Source: Paenibacillus xylanexedens (GTDB lineage Bacteria > Bacillota > Bacilli > Paenibacillales > Paenibacillaceae). Taken from it: a stretch of DNA of 64,000 nucleotides. The stretch lies in assembly GCF_007676705.1 (NCBI RefSeq), contig NZ_VEBF01000003.1, positions 496,001 to 560,000 on the forward strand, read 5' to 3'. The notes beneath the pieces are model-generated. The model was not told the DNA's origin, made no database searches, and saw nothing but the letters and a program-made list of their open reading frames with translations. The translations under genes and the position numbers were made by a program. Positions 24,161-33,518 of this stretch are shown here, piece after piece (the stretch's first letter is position 1; each line of letters opens with the position of its first letter).

Positions 24161-26752
24161 TCAATCTTGTTCTTCCTCAGGTACATTCGGTTCGTCGTCA
24201 GGCTTCGCTGTTGTTTCTCTGGACTGTATTTCCTCCATCCGGCTGGACACCTTCTGATACAGGTAGGAAATCCCCAGCAATAGTACGCCAAAGCTGAAAT
24301 AGGCAAAGATTTTGCTGCCCGAGGTCAGCATACCCACATCATAGAACACCATCTTACCCGTGGCGAACAACGTTAGTCCCAGACCCAGACGCCGAATCAT
24401 GACATATTTTCTACGGAATCCATACGCAATATAGAGAATCGCCAGCAGCAGATAGATCAGGCTGAACATCAGCCCCACATCGCCCCACTGGAACTGAATC
24501 GTCAGAAATACGGTGATGACACCCAGCAGATATACCCCTGCGATAACCGGGTACCATTCAATGCTCTTGAACTGCCCTCGGATGCCTGCAATCAGTAGAT
24601 CCCTTCCTGCAAAGAATACCCCTACGTTAAAGATGATCAGCACCAGTAAACCAACAATCTCAGCCGCTGTATGCTGCTGAACTTCGGGCTGAAGCGCTGG
24701 CATGGTTAAGGTTACGGCCAGTGCAATACAGCAGCCAACGGCATGAAGGAAGGTGGTGTACACTTGCACGAAGCGATCACGTAACAACGTCACTTTGCTC
24801 AGTCCATAGGCCAATGCAATGGTGAGTGCTGCGAACATCAACAACTTGTAGAACATGTATAACAGGAACGTCCCATCGACAGCTCTGGTATACAATTCAT
24901 TCGACTCATACAGTACGTATAACCACAGATTCGCAAGTGCTACATACTTGAATCCGTTCAGGAAACCCAGCTCCAGCGCGCTGTAATTGAATCTCTCTCT
25001 GGAAGATGAACTGCTGTGAACTGCCCAGGCATAATACAGTGTAATAAGTAAGGTTCCCAGCGTGATGCTGGTGTATTTTAACATAAAGTAAGAACGTTCC
25101 CCGATGAAGATTAGCGCCAGCAGATCATAGTACACGAAAGTGATTAGACATAGAAGCACGATGCCCCATCCGGCACGTTCCACCGATTTGAGCCGTTTCA
25201 GATGTCCGAGCGTTACTAGCAGAACGCCTTCAATTAACCAACCCATCGATAACCACTTGGCCCCGAACTGGAACGGAATAATCAGAATGGCGAAGGTTAG
25301 GGAAGTGGCATAAAAGAGTAGAATCGTCTGTTTCTCCTGAGCCATATTGCGCTGAACGAATCGTGCGAGGCCCAGATACACCACGCAGAAGATTAACGCC
25401 AGCAAGCCCTGAGCATCATTCCAACCCGCCACATCAAATAACACGTATAACATCAGACAACTAATGCTCGTATTCATGGCGAGTAGAGCGAAATCCCACC
25501 AGGTTAACTTCATCCGGTGTTTGAACGGATATGCCAGCGTAATGCCCAGATATAATGCAAACGTCACAATGGAATACAGCATGCCAATCTTCTCACTTGG
25601 CGACAGCCATAAGAGGATGAGCATGGACGGTGTGTTGAACAGAAAACTGATATAGTGTACCACAGGCCAACGTTTGCCGAATGAGATGAATACAATAATG
25701 CCGTTTAAGAGCAGCAGATAGATCATGGCTACATAGACAGCAGGGCCCTCAAGCCCGAACGAGAACATGTAGGAGAATAGCGGAAGATATCCACCTACTA
25801 GACCCAATGAACAGATGGTCTTCGACTGGTATCTCAAGGACAGCAATACAGAGATTGCCGATACCAATACAGACAAGCCAAGTCCCGTATATAACCCGAT
25901 AATATGCAGTAAAAAGTAACTATAGAAGATGGATCCGAACAACACGGAGATCCCGCCGCCGAGCAGCCCCATCGCGAACGTCTGCCTTTTGCGACGGAAC
26001 AGCCACTCTCCTCCCGCTAGCATCAGTGCACCGAGCAGGAAAAAGGCTCCGCTCTTCATCTCGTCATTAAACCAGGTCGAGTACGAGTATTGGAATGCTG
26101 CTCCAACACCCAGAATGAGAAGCAGGATGGCTACTTTGTTGATCCAGCTGAGTCCGATTTTCATCTCCATACGATTCTGCTTGATCCGGCGTTGAATAGT
26201 CTCTTCGCTCAATCCCTCCTCCGCCATCTGCTCATACCCACGACCCATGTTCCCACGTAAAGCCTCTTCTCTCTCCCGTACGGCCTGTCTGTGCATTTCA
26301 ATCCGCTCATTCACCTCTGCCGCAAGGTAAGCAATCCTCTCCTTCACTTCGTGAGAATCTTCTTGCAACTCCTGTGCTGCCCGGTTGTACAGGGCGTTTA
26401 GATTGGATTTGGTTCGATGTTCATGAGATGCAATTCGATCATTATGTACCGCTGTTTTCCCTTGAAAATAGGTCTCCATCTTCTCCCGGAATACCCGGAT
26501 CAGATTCAGCTTCTCATCCAGCATCTGTTCGGATAACGCCATGCGAAGACGTGCATTCTCTTCTTCCATCTTGCGCGAGCGAAGTTCGAGCTGTTGCAGC
26601 TTGAGCTTGTGGGCTTCGTACTGTTCTTGCAGCTGTTCATTCTGAACGATCAGGTCATCGGACTGGTATTCCTGGAGCAGGGCGTGATACTCCTTCGCCA
26701 GTTGCTTCTGCTGCTCCTGAACCTGTTGAAGCCGTTCCTTAAAATCCCTCAT
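24161..26752 (-). CDS. DUF2339 polytopic membrane protein
   Basis: An 863-residue protein. Residues 1-195 are a long cytoplasmic coiled coil, rich in Gln/Glu (LQQVQEQQKQLAKEY, LQLEL), followed by more than twenty hydrophobic helices to about residue 830 and a short acidic tail (DDEPNVPEEEQD). Length and layout match DUF2339, a family of unknown function found in many bacteria. The start ATG 26752 follows AGGAAG. It is transcribed alone. No enzyme motif is visible, so no function is given. Confidence 0.82.
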   Translation of the reverse strand: MRDFKERLQQVQEQQKQLAKEYHALLQEYQSDDLIVQNEQLQEQYEAHKLKLQQLELRSRKMEEENARLRMALSEQMLDEKLNLIRVFREKMETYFQGKTAVHNDRIASHEHRTKSNLNALYNRAAQELQEDSHEVKERIAYLAAEVNERIEMHRQAVREREEALRGNMGRGYEQMAEEGLSEETIQRRIKQNRMEMKIGLSWINKVAILLLILGVGAAFQYSYSTWFNDEMKSGAFFLLGALMLAGGEWLFRRKRQTFAMGLLGGGISVLFGSIFYSYFLLHIIGLYTGLGLSVLVSAISVLLSLRYQSKTICSLGLVGGYLPLFSYMFSFGLEGPAVYVAMIYLLLLNGIIVFISFGKRWPVVHYISFLFNTPSMLILLWLSPSEKIGMLYSIVTFALYLGITLAYPFKHRMKLTWWDFALLAMNTSISCLMLYVLFDVAGWNDAQGLLALIFCVVYLGLARFVQRNMAQEKQTILLFYATSLTFAILIIPFQFGAKWLSMGWLIEGVLLVTLGHLKRLKSVERAGWGIVLLCLITFVYYDLLALIFIGERSYFMLKYTSITLGTLLITLYYAWAVHSSSSSRERFNYSALELGFLNGFKYVALANLWLYVLYESNELYTRAVDGTFLLYMFYKLLMFAALTIALAYGLSKVTLLRDRFVQVYTTFLHAVGCCIALAVTLTMPALQPEVQQHTAAEIVGLLVLIIFNVGVFFAGRDLLIAGIRGQFKSIEWYPVIAGVYLLGVITVFLTIQFQWGDVGLMFSLIYLLLAILYIAYGFRRKYVMIRRLGLGLTLFATGKMVFYDVGMLTSGSKIFAYFSFGVLLLGISYLYQKVSSRMEEIQSRETTAKPDDEPNVPEEEQD

Positions 26753-26872
26753 GAGCTTCCTCCGTTGGTTGATGTTTAATCTTTTCCCTATATTTTACTA
26801 TATGTATGCCATAAAAAGAGGTTTAAACATTAGATATATCCGTGCAATATTTCATCCAAAGAATCTCAAACG

Positions 26873-26906
26873 CAAAAAAGCCGGGAAGCATACGCTTCTC
26901 CGGACT
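26873..26906 (-). terminator. Terminator of the LCP gene
   Basis: On the minus strand CCGG-A-GAAGC pairs with GCTTC-C-CGG around GTAT, followed by TTTTTT. Confidence 0.82.
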
Positions 26907-27018
26907 TATATTCATATACATACACCTTGGCATTCCAGGTACATTTGGCAAAATCTCTGATCCATTTCGGAGTTGGCGGAGTGCACAACCACAACTTCTC
27001 CATCACAAGAATCGATGA

Positions 27019-28059
27019 CTATGCCGCATCACTCGTCTCCGATTGTTCGGCTGACTCGGGCTCAATTATCTCAGTCGCATCCGGGTCCAGCCAACTGGCG
27101 ATCATGCCACGCACATATTGCAGATCGTCCTCCGACAGATCGTAGTACCATGTGCCACTGCGCGTTGCACCCTCACCCTTCAGCATATAATTGCTGATCG
27201 TTGGGATGCTGTCTTTCATATATAAGGACTCGGCAAATTTCACGATAAAGTCCGAGGTCATGTTGGTTGTAAAATTCGATCCGGCAATCTGGATTACATC
27301 CGGAATCTTGGTCAGATTTTTGACCTCCAGCGCACGATTCATGAAGGCACTTAAGAAAATCCGGTGACGCATCGTCCGATTGAAATCGGAATCTTCCCGA
27401 TAACGCACATATCCAAGCGCTTCTTCACCGCTATAGATTGGTTTGTTGGCTTCGACAAACAGCTTTTCATGCGCTTTTGATTTGTTCTCAATATTCTTTT
27501 TGATCGGCAGTTCAACACCGCCCACCGCATCGACAATATCCTTGAGCCCGTTAAAATTAATTGCGGCATAGAAATCCACTTTGTTCCCCAGCAGATTCTC
27601 CACCGTGTCCATCGCCATCTTGGCTTCACCGTGGGCATAAGCTGAATTGATCTTCGACTTCACATCCCGACCGACAATCTCGGTATAGGAATCACGTGGA
27701 ATGGACAGTAGCAGCACTTTATTGTCTTCTGGACGCACGACGGAATAGATGATAGTATCAGAACGGCTTGGTTCATTATCCCGCTGGTCAATCCCTAGCA
27801 GCAACAGCGAGAAAGGATCGGTATGTTCAACAACGGGTGCATCCTTATCACCAACCGGCTTGAAGGATTCATCGAGCGTTTCCTTTACGGTATCCGAAGC
27901 AAACAGGTTAAATGCAAACACGACGAGTTGCTTTTGATAGATAAATCCGAGTCCTCCCAACACCAGCAGCACACTCAGGATGATGATCAACGGCTTCTTC
28001 CATCTCTTCTTCGGTTTCTTCGGCTTCCGCCTTGTTAAATGTGCAGCACTGTTTTCCAT
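27019..28059 (-). CDS. LytR-CpsA-Psr (LCP) family protein
   Basis: A 346-residue type II membrane protein. A basic N-terminus (RRKPKKPKKRWKKP) precedes one membrane helix (about 23-41). The outer LCP domain covers 75-270 with the family residues in LLLGIDQRDNEPSRSDTII, VLLLSIPRDSYTEI, INSAYAHGE and IVDAVGGVEL, and the catalytic-site Arg/Asp in YVRYREDSDFNRTMRHR. LCP enzymes attach wall teichoic acid or other undecaprenyl-linked glycopolymers to peptidoglycan. AGGAG is 2 bases from ATG 28062 and 5 from ATG 28059, so the latter is chosen. The C-terminal tail is acidic and Ser-rich. Confidence 0.9.
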   Translation of the reverse strand: MENSAAHLTRRKPKKPKKRWKKPLIIILSVLLVLGGLGFIYQKQLVVFAFNLFASDTVKETLDESFKPVGDKDAPVVEHTDPFSLLLLGIDQRDNEPSRSDTIIYSVVRPEDNKVLLLSIPRDSYTEIVGRDVKSKINSAYAHGEAKMAMDTVENLLGNKVDFYAAINFNGLKDIVDAVGGVELPIKKNIENKSKAHEKLFVEANKPIYSGEEALGYVRYREDSDFNRTMRHRIFLSAFMNRALEVKNLTKIPDVIQIAGSNFTTNMTSDFIVKFAESLYMKDSIPTISNYMLKGEGATRSGTWYYDLSEDDLQYVRGMIASWLDPDATEIIEPESAEQSETSDAA

Positions 28060-28171
28060 CATATCTCCTTTAATAACGGGTTCTTAGAATCATTTAACTA
28101 TATTAATAACACGTTTTCAATAGATTACGTTATAATCTGCATTACCAAGGTTTACAGAGAAGGAGCGATGA

Positions 28172-29149
28172 ATGATGGATTATCGACATTTGGGCAATAG
28201 TGGTCTGCGTGTGTCGGCACTGGGGCTCGGCACCAATGCGTTCGGCAAACGCGCGGATGAAGCAGCTTCTACCCGCATTATTCATGCAGCGATGGATCAG
28301 GGCATCAACTTTATCGATACCGCCAATATCTATGCAGGTACAGAATCAGAACGCATCATCGGACAGGCCCTCGCAGGTCGACGGGAAAACGCGGTGCTTG
28401 CTACCAAAGCCGGACTTCCCCGGCATGATGGTCCTCATGGGCGCGGATCCTCCCGCTACCATCTGCAACAAGAGCTGGAAGATAGCCTGCGGCGTCTGCA
28501 AACGGATTATGTGGATCTGTATCAGATCCATACCTTTGATCCGCATACACCGCTGGATGAGACACTGCGCACACTGGACGATATGGTCACTTCCGGTAAA
28601 GTCCGTTACATCGGAGCCTCCAACTATGCAGCTTGGGAGCTGATGAAAGCACTGGGGATCAGTGAACAGAAAGGTTATGTACGCTACATCTCCACCCAAA
28701 CCAGTTACTCTCTGGCTGACCGTACACCTGAGCTAGAATTGATACCGATGTGTCTGGATCAGGGTGTAGGCATTATCCCGTATTTCCCACTGGCAGGTGG
28801 CATTCTCACGGGTAAATATAACGGACAGGCAAGTGTGCCTTCCGGGTCCAGAGCAGACACCGATCCGTCCTTCAACCGTTTCCTGCTGGAGCATAACATC
28901 CAGCTAAGTGAACAAGTGAGTGCTAAAGCTGCTTCATATGGCTGCTCCCCGAGCGTGCTGTCACTCGCATGGCTGCTGGCACGCCCGGCTGTATCCACAG
29001 TAATTGTCGGCGCTACACGCACTGAACAGCTGGAACACAATCTCGCTAGTCTGGACGTGTCACTGCCAGATGAGCTGTTGTCCGATCTGGATCAGATCAG
29101 TGACTCTTTCCGCCGCCGCGAGCCGTTTGCGTCCTACCGAATCGATTGA
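28172..29149 (+). CDS. Aldo/keto reductase
   Basis: A 325-residue NADPH-dependent oxidoreductase with a TIM barrel. Motifs: LGLGTNAFG, the catalytic Asp in FIDTANIYAGTESERIIGQAL (Asp near 46, Tyr near 51), the Lys in LATKAG, His in LYQIHTFDPHTPLDE, and the C-terminal cofactor segment STVIVGATRTEQLEHNLAS. It resembles the voltage-channel-beta/YajO-like AKR group. ATG 28172 (6 bases from AGGAG) and ATG 28175 (9 bases) are both possible. Divergent from the LCP gene; substrate unknown. Confidence 0.9.
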   Translation: MMDYRHLGNSGLRVSALGLGTNAFGKRADEAASTRIIHAAMDQGINFIDTANIYAGTESERIIGQALAGRRENAVLATKAGLPRHDGPHGRGSSRYHLQQELEDSLRRLQTDYVDLYQIHTFDPHTPLDETLRTLDDMVTSGKVRYIGASNYAAWELMKALGISEQKGYVRYISTQTSYSLADRTPELELIPMCLDQGVGIIPYFPLAGGILTGKYNGQASVPSGSRADTDPSFNRFLLEHNIQLSEQVSAKAASYGCSPSVLSLAWLLARPAVSTVIVGATRTEQLEHNLASLDVSLPDELLSDLDQISDSFRRREPFASYRID

Positions 29150-29162
29150 AGCAACTGAAATA

Positions 29163-29206
29163 AACCTCCCGACGGATGAAGTCAGGAGGTTCATTTTGTT
29201 TTTGCA
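29163..29206 (+). terminator. Terminator after aldo/keto reductase
   Basis: AACCTCC-C-GAC pairs with GTC-A-GGAGGTT, followed by a T-rich run (CATTTTGTTTTT). Confidence 0.82.
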
Positions 29207-29293
29207 TAGACATTATAATCAATAGTATTCAGAAAAATTTCCAATTCCACTACAATATGTAGTTTAATAAAATAAAAAAATTTATATTATGGA

Positions 29294-29755
29294 TTAGCCC
29301 TCTGTTTTTTGGCGAAGAAACTCTTGCATGATCTCCAAATACTCTCCCTTACGATCATCCAATGTTTCGAAAAATGCCTTGTCCGATTCCTCGACCAGAT
29401 GGATTCCCTCCACAGCCAATCGGGTTCCTTCTTCCGTTGTTGTGATAATATTGGCACGTGTATCCGTCTGATGACGAGCACGGGTAATCAACCCTCTCTT
29501 TTCAAGAGCACGCAGCACCTGAGAAGTCACGTTAACGTCCACTTTGGCAAATTGGGCAATCTGAACTTGCGTAACGCCTCTACCTTCCTCATCGTGTTCA
29601 TTGAGCCATAGACAGGCGTGCAACAATACAAATTGCGGTTGTGTCAGTTCGAGGGGCTCCAGCACTCTGCGTACTTCCTTTTGCCACATCGATGTAACCT
29701 GCCAGAGCAGGTATCCCGGGCTTTCCTGTGCATTTTTATACCGTGAGCTTGTCAT
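29294..29755 (-). CDS. MarR family regulator
   Basis: A 153-residue protein with the MarR winged-helix layout: N-terminal dimer helix (GYLLWQVTSMWQKEVRRVLE), LTQPQFVLL, recognition helix region (QIAQFAKVDVNVTSQVLRAL), wing (KRGLITRARHQTDTRANIIT), then C-terminal helices. ATG 29809 is far upstream without a Shine-Dalgarno. TGGAGGT is 1 base before an out-of-frame ATG, and the in-frame ATG 29755 (MTSSRYK) has 6-base spacing, so it is chosen. Target unknown; it is convergent with the aldo/keto reductase. Confidence 0.85.
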   Translation of the reverse strand: MTSSRYKNAQESPGYLLWQVTSMWQKEVRRVLEPLELTQPQFVLLHACLWLNEHDEEGRGVTQVQIAQFAKVDVNVTSQVLRALEKRGLITRARHQTDTRANIITTTEEGTRLAVEGIHLVEESDKAFFETLDDRKGEYLEIMQEFLRQKTEG

Positions 29756-29886
29756 TTCATACCTCCATGATGTGTGACTTATGCAGCAGAATGTGTACCC
29801 ATCAGACATTCAAGCAAGTCCGTTATTCCTATAACGATGATGGAAACACATCCGTTGCAACTCTGTGTGTTCTTCTGCAATAATAT

Positions 29887-30564
29887 TTAGCGCGCAGGGA
29901 TAAACTGCTTCACCCATTGTCCGAATCCTTGCGGATTGCGGCTCTGTATAAGAATGGTTCCTTCTCCACGGAACCGGCATACCAATCCTTCTCCACTTGT
30001 CACACTGGATAACCAGCCTTGTGAAGCTTTCTCAATACGGTAATCTACATAATGGGGCCATGCCACCAAATGGGCGTTATCCACGATCATTTCTTCACCC
30101 GCAGCCAGATTGATCGCATGGATTGCACCATAGGAAGACAGAAATACAGTCCCACGCCCGCTGATCTCAATAATAAAGAAACCTTCTCCCGAAAAGAGAC
30201 CTTTCTTCAGGTTTTGCATTTTGGTATTTACCTGAATGCCCTCGGTACCTGCCAGAAATCCGTCTTTCTGCACATAGAGTGAATAGGAACCGTCCAATTC
30301 AACGGCTTCCACATCGCCCATGCTTGAAGGCGAGAGTAGAATCTCTGCCGATCCGCCCGCAGCCGTCAGTTCCTGGAAGAAGAACTTCTCCCCGCTCAGC
30401 ATTCGACCGAACCCGGCAAACATTCCACCTTCCGCTGAACCCTTCAGTTCAACCGTCGGAGTCATGGATACCATCGCACCGCTTTCGGCCTTGAAACGTT
30501 CTCCCCGCTGCAAATGTACTTTAAGCATCGCAAAAGCACCATCATATAAAATCTCATAGTTCAC
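29887..30564 (-). CDS. AIM24/TIGR00266-family protein
   Basis: A 225-residue soluble protein rich in Gly and beta strands: ERFKAESGAMVSMTPTVELK near the start, FAGFGRMLSGEKFFFQELTA, GTVFLSSYGAIHAINLAAGE, and the C-terminal EGLVCRFRGEGTILIQSRNP. These fit the double-psi AIM24-type family, whose bacterial role is not known. The start is GTG 30564 within the stop of the HxlR gene (GTGA), so the two are coupled. A link to the HxlR regulator is likely from this overlap. Confidence 0.83.
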   Translation of the reverse strand: MNYEILYDGAFAMLKVHLQRGERFKAESGAMVSMTPTVELKGSAEGGMFAGFGRMLSGEKFFFQELTAAGGSAEILLSPSSMGDVEAVELDGSYSLYVQKDGFLAGTEGIQVNTKMQNLKKGLFSGEGFFIIEISGRGTVFLSSYGAIHAINLAAGEEMIVDNAHLVAWPHYVDYRIEKASQGWLSSVTSGEGLVCRFRGEGTILIQSRNPQGFGQWVKQFIPAR

Positions 30565-30956
30565 GGTTGCACCAGCTCCCTATTGTCCGAGTTAAAATCA
30601 TTCAGCCCGTTATCTTCCAACACTGCTGATTTGTCTCCGTATTCCTTCACAATATGCTGATCTCCCCAATTACAGAGCGCATTAAGAATCGGTTCAAGAC
30701 TCCGCCCATAATCACTCAATTCGTACTCTACCTTGGGTGGGACCTGATTATATACAATCCGGTTCACGATTCCGTCGTTTTCAAGCTCTCTCAGTTGCTG
30801 TGTTAACATTTTCTGTGTAATAGCGGGCATAATACGCTTAAGATCACTGGTTCGCTTTTTCCCATGTGTCAGATGACATAGAATGACGCATTTCCACTTG
30901 CCACCGATCACCTCCAACGTTGCTTCAACCGAGATGTTATATTTTTTTCGAACCAT
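30561..30956 (-). CDS. HxlR family regulator
   Basis: A 131-residue winged-helix protein with the HxlR signature: ALEVIGGKWK-like VEATLEVIGGKWKCVILCHL, RTSDLKRIMPAITQKMLTQQ, LRELENDGIVNRIVYNQVPP, KVEYELSDYGRSLEPIL. HxlR proteins (YodB, CatR, HypR) often sense electrophiles or oxidants through an N-terminal Cys. Here Cys residues occur at about 28 and 32 (KCVILC). It is divergent from an MFS exporter, with repeated GTAC elements between, and shares an operon with the AIM24-like gene. Confidence 0.9.
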   Translation of the reverse strand: MVRKKYNISVEATLEVIGGKWKCVILCHLTHGKKRTSDLKRIMPAITQKMLTQQLRELENDGIVNRIVYNQVPPKVEYELSDYGRSLEPILNALCNWGDQHIVKEYGDKSAVLEDNGLNDFNSDNRELVQP

Positions 30957-31012
30957 TACTTGTTTCCTCCCTGATGAATTGAATTACATCCGATGCATGC
31001 TGTATAGGCACC

Positions 31013-31045
31013 AAAAAGTACGTAGGGTACTAAAAAGTACGTACT
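31013..31045. promoter_or_regulatory. Repeated GTAC operator between hxlR and MFS genes
   Basis: AAAAAGTACGTA occurs at 31013-31024 and 31032-31043, a 19-base period. Palindromes overlap it: AGTAC-GTAGG-GTACT (31017-31031) and AGTACGTACT (31036-31045). A -10-like TATACT follows at 31054-31059. HxlR binding is inferred from position and symmetry. Confidence 0.65.
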
Positions 31046-31120
31046 ATTCAATCTATACTGAATAACTCATAATAGCATTTGCCGGTACGTAAATCTACAT
31101 TCTGGGGAGTTGAGCAAGAA

Positions 31121-32335
31121 ATGTTACAAGATTCAAAACGCAGCACATGGGCGCTGCTGGCGCTGGCCATTAGTGCATTTGCTATCGGTACCACTGAGTT
31201 TATCAGCGTTGGGCTACTGCCCCTCATTGCAGATGACCTGGGCATTTCCGTAACTACAGCGGGACTGACCGTTACCTTATATGCCTTAGGCGTTACCTTT
31301 GGGGCTCCTGTCCTGACCTCACTGACGTCTACCGTATCACGCAAAACGCTACTGCTTGCCATCATGGTTATCTTCATTGCGGGTAACACGATGGCTGCGC
31401 TATCAACGGGTATCACCATGTTACTCATTGCACGCGTGGTATCCGCTCTGGCACACGGAGTATTCATGTCCATCGGCTCCACTATTGCAGCGGATCTGGT
31501 ACCTGCCAACCGCAGAGCAAGTGCCATTGCCATTATGTTCTCCGGCCTTACAATAGCCACGGTAACGGGCGTACCTCTTGGTACACTCATCGGTCAACAT
31601 TGGGGCTGGCGTGCTGCATTTATCCTGATTGTTGTAGTTGGCATCGTTGCGATGATTGGGAACCTGATACTCGTGCCATCCACGTTGAAACGCGGAACAC
31701 GAACAGCATTTCGGGATCAGCTGAAGCTGGTTACAGGTGGACGCTTACTGCTGGCTTTTGCCATCACTGCCGTTGGGTACGGAGGAACATTTGTTGTCTT
31801 TACTTATCTGTCCCCGTTGTTACATGATATCAGCGGCTATTCCGAGAAAACAGTAGCGTTCATTCTGTTGTTGTACGGAATTGCCATTGCAGTGGGCAAT
31901 ATCATCGGCGGCAGAGCTGCCAACCGCAACCCGCTCAAGGCGCTCTTCTACATGTTCATCATTCAGACCATCATTCTGGGCATCATGTACTTTACCGTCC
32001 CGTTCAAGTTGGCAGCACTGCTCACCATTATGGGTATGGGCCTGCTCGCCTTCATGAATGTTCCTGGTCTTCAGATGTATGTAGTAACCTTGGCTGAACG
32101 ATATGCACCACAGGCCAAGGATGTAGCTTCAGCCTTTAACATCGCCGCATTTAATGCAGGCATTGCCATAGGTGCCTATCTGGGTGGCGTGATCAATGAC
32201 TCCATAGGTTTGATTCACACGACATGGGTTGGTGCCTTGATGGTTTTCATAGCCGTAATCCTGACTGCATGGGCTAAAATGCTGGAAAGCAAGGATCAAC
32301 ATGTACCCGCCGAAATAGAGAAGGCTTCGTTCTAA
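31121..32335 (+). CDS. MFS transporter, DHA1-type efflux
   Basis: A 404-residue protein with 12 hydrophobic helices. DHA1 signatures: ISAFAIGTTEFISVGLLPLI in helix 1, the helix 4-5 motif (ALAHGVFMSIGSTIAADLVP), and GVPLGTLIGQHWGWRAAFIL in helix 5-6. It resembles arabinose-efflux/chloramphenicol-type or nucleoside exporters; the substrate cannot be assigned. ATG 31121 is 11 bases after GGGGAG; an upstream in-frame start lacks a site. Probably controlled by the divergent HxlR protein. Confidence 0.88.
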   Translation: MLQDSKRSTWALLALAISAFAIGTTEFISVGLLPLIADDLGISVTTAGLTVTLYALGVTFGAPVLTSLTSTVSRKTLLLAIMVIFIAGNTMAALSTGITMLLIARVVSALAHGVFMSIGSTIAADLVPANRRASAIAIMFSGLTIATVTGVPLGTLIGQHWGWRAAFILIVVVGIVAMIGNLILVPSTLKRGTRTAFRDQLKLVTGGRLLLAFAITAVGYGGTFVVFTYLSPLLHDISGYSEKTVAFILLLYGIAIAVGNIIGGRAANRNPLKALFYMFIIQTIILGIMYFTVPFKLAALLTIMGMGLLAFMNVPGLQMYVVTLAERYAPQAKDVASAFNIAAFNAGIAIGAYLGGVINDSIGLIHTTWVGALMVFIAVILTAWAKMLESKDQHVPAEIEKASF

Positions 32336-32529
32336 GTTGCATCCCGACCATTGGGATCGGCCTGGGAATATTGGTTCCAAATTTATGAGGGAACCGGTTT
32401 CACATCGTATTTTACTATACTATATACGTTGAACCCAATTTGATCTACTATGATTTGATTTTGTATGATGAAATAACGGAAATTCAGCTTCAAAGGACTG
32501 ATTTTTACACAATTGAAGGAGGAACTCTC

Positions 32530-33387
32530 ATGACAACAATACAAACCGCACAACATTTACAATCCAAAGTAATGCTGCACAATGGTGTTCATATGCCTTG
32601 GTTCGGACTTGGCGTATTTAAGGTAGAAGAAGGATCTGAGTTGATTGCAGCCGTGAAAAATGCGATTAAACATGGCTACCGCAGCATCGATACTGCTGCA
32701 ATATACGGTAACGAAGCCGGTGTGGGCCAAGCGATTGCCGAAGCTTTGCAAGAGAACAACCTGAAGCGCGAAGAACTGTTCGTGACATCCAAAGTATGGA
32801 ATGCAGACCTCGGATATGAAGAGACACTTGCCGCTTTTGATACCACCTTGAACAAACTGGGACTGGAATATCTGGATCTGTATCTGATTCACTGGCCAAA
32901 AGCAGGCAAATACAAAGCAGCCTGGAAAGCAATCGAGGAGCTGTACGCAGCCGGCCGCATTAAGGCTATTGGCGTAAGCAACTTCCAGATTCATCATCTC
33001 GAAGACCTGATGCAGGATGCCAAAGTGAACCCGATGATCAATCAGGTGGAATACCACCCTCGCCTGACTCAGGTTGAGCTTAAGGCTTTCTGTGAAAAAA
33101 ATGGTATCCAGCTTGAAGCTTGGTCCCCTCTGATGCAAGGGCAACTGCTGGACAATCCGGTACTCACGGCGATTGCTTCAGCCAAAGGCAAATCGGTTGC
33201 ACAAGTAATCCTGCGTTGGGATCTGCAAAATGGAGTCATTACAATTCCGAAGTCCACCAAGGAAAACCGGATTATCGAGAATTCCTCCATCTTCGACTTT
33301 GAACTTTCAAATGAAGAGATGGATCAGATCAGTGCCCTGAACGAAGATGTACGCGTTGGACCTGATCCAGACAACTTCGATTTTTAA
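32530..33387 (+). CDS. Aldo/keto reductase (YtbE/YvgN-like)
   Basis: A 285-residue AKR. Motifs: NGVHMPWFGLGVFKVEEG, Asp/Tyr in RSIDTAAIYGNEAGVGQAI, Lys in FVTSKVWNAD, His in DLYLIHWPK, GVSNFQIHHLEDL, QVEYHPRLTQ, LEAWSPL and IPKSTKENRIIEN. This is the AKR5-type Bacillus group, which reduces methylglyoxal and other aldehydes. GAAGGAGG precedes ATG 32530. It stands as its own unit, about 195 bases after the MFS gene, with a hairpin region in between (GGTTCC/GGAACC near 32380-32396). Confidence 0.92.
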   Translation: MTTIQTAQHLQSKVMLHNGVHMPWFGLGVFKVEEGSELIAAVKNAIKHGYRSIDTAAIYGNEAGVGQAIAEALQENNLKREELFVTSKVWNADLGYEETLAAFDTTLNKLGLEYLDLYLIHWPKAGKYKAAWKAIEELYAAGRIKAIGVSNFQIHHLEDLMQDAKVNPMINQVEYHPRLTQVELKAFCEKNGIQLEAWSPLMQGQLLDNPVLTAIASAKGKSVAQVILRWDLQNGVITIPKSTKENRIIENSSIFDFELSNEEMDQISALNEDVRVGPDPDNFDF

Positions 33388-33426
33388 TAGATAGCCTTTT
33401 GGGAGGCTACTTTGAAATAACGCAGC

Positions 33427-33460
33427 AAAAACCACCGGATCAAGAGAGCCGGTGGTTTTT
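33427..33460. terminator. Bidirectional terminator between AKR and chitinase
   Basis: AAACCACCGG pairs with CCGGTGGTTT around a 10-base loop, with A5 before and T5 after. Confidence 0.92.
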
Positions 33461-33518
33461 GGTTTTCTATTTTTTATGCTGCACGCTTCAATTAAAAATG
33501 TTGTAATCCATATTTTAA

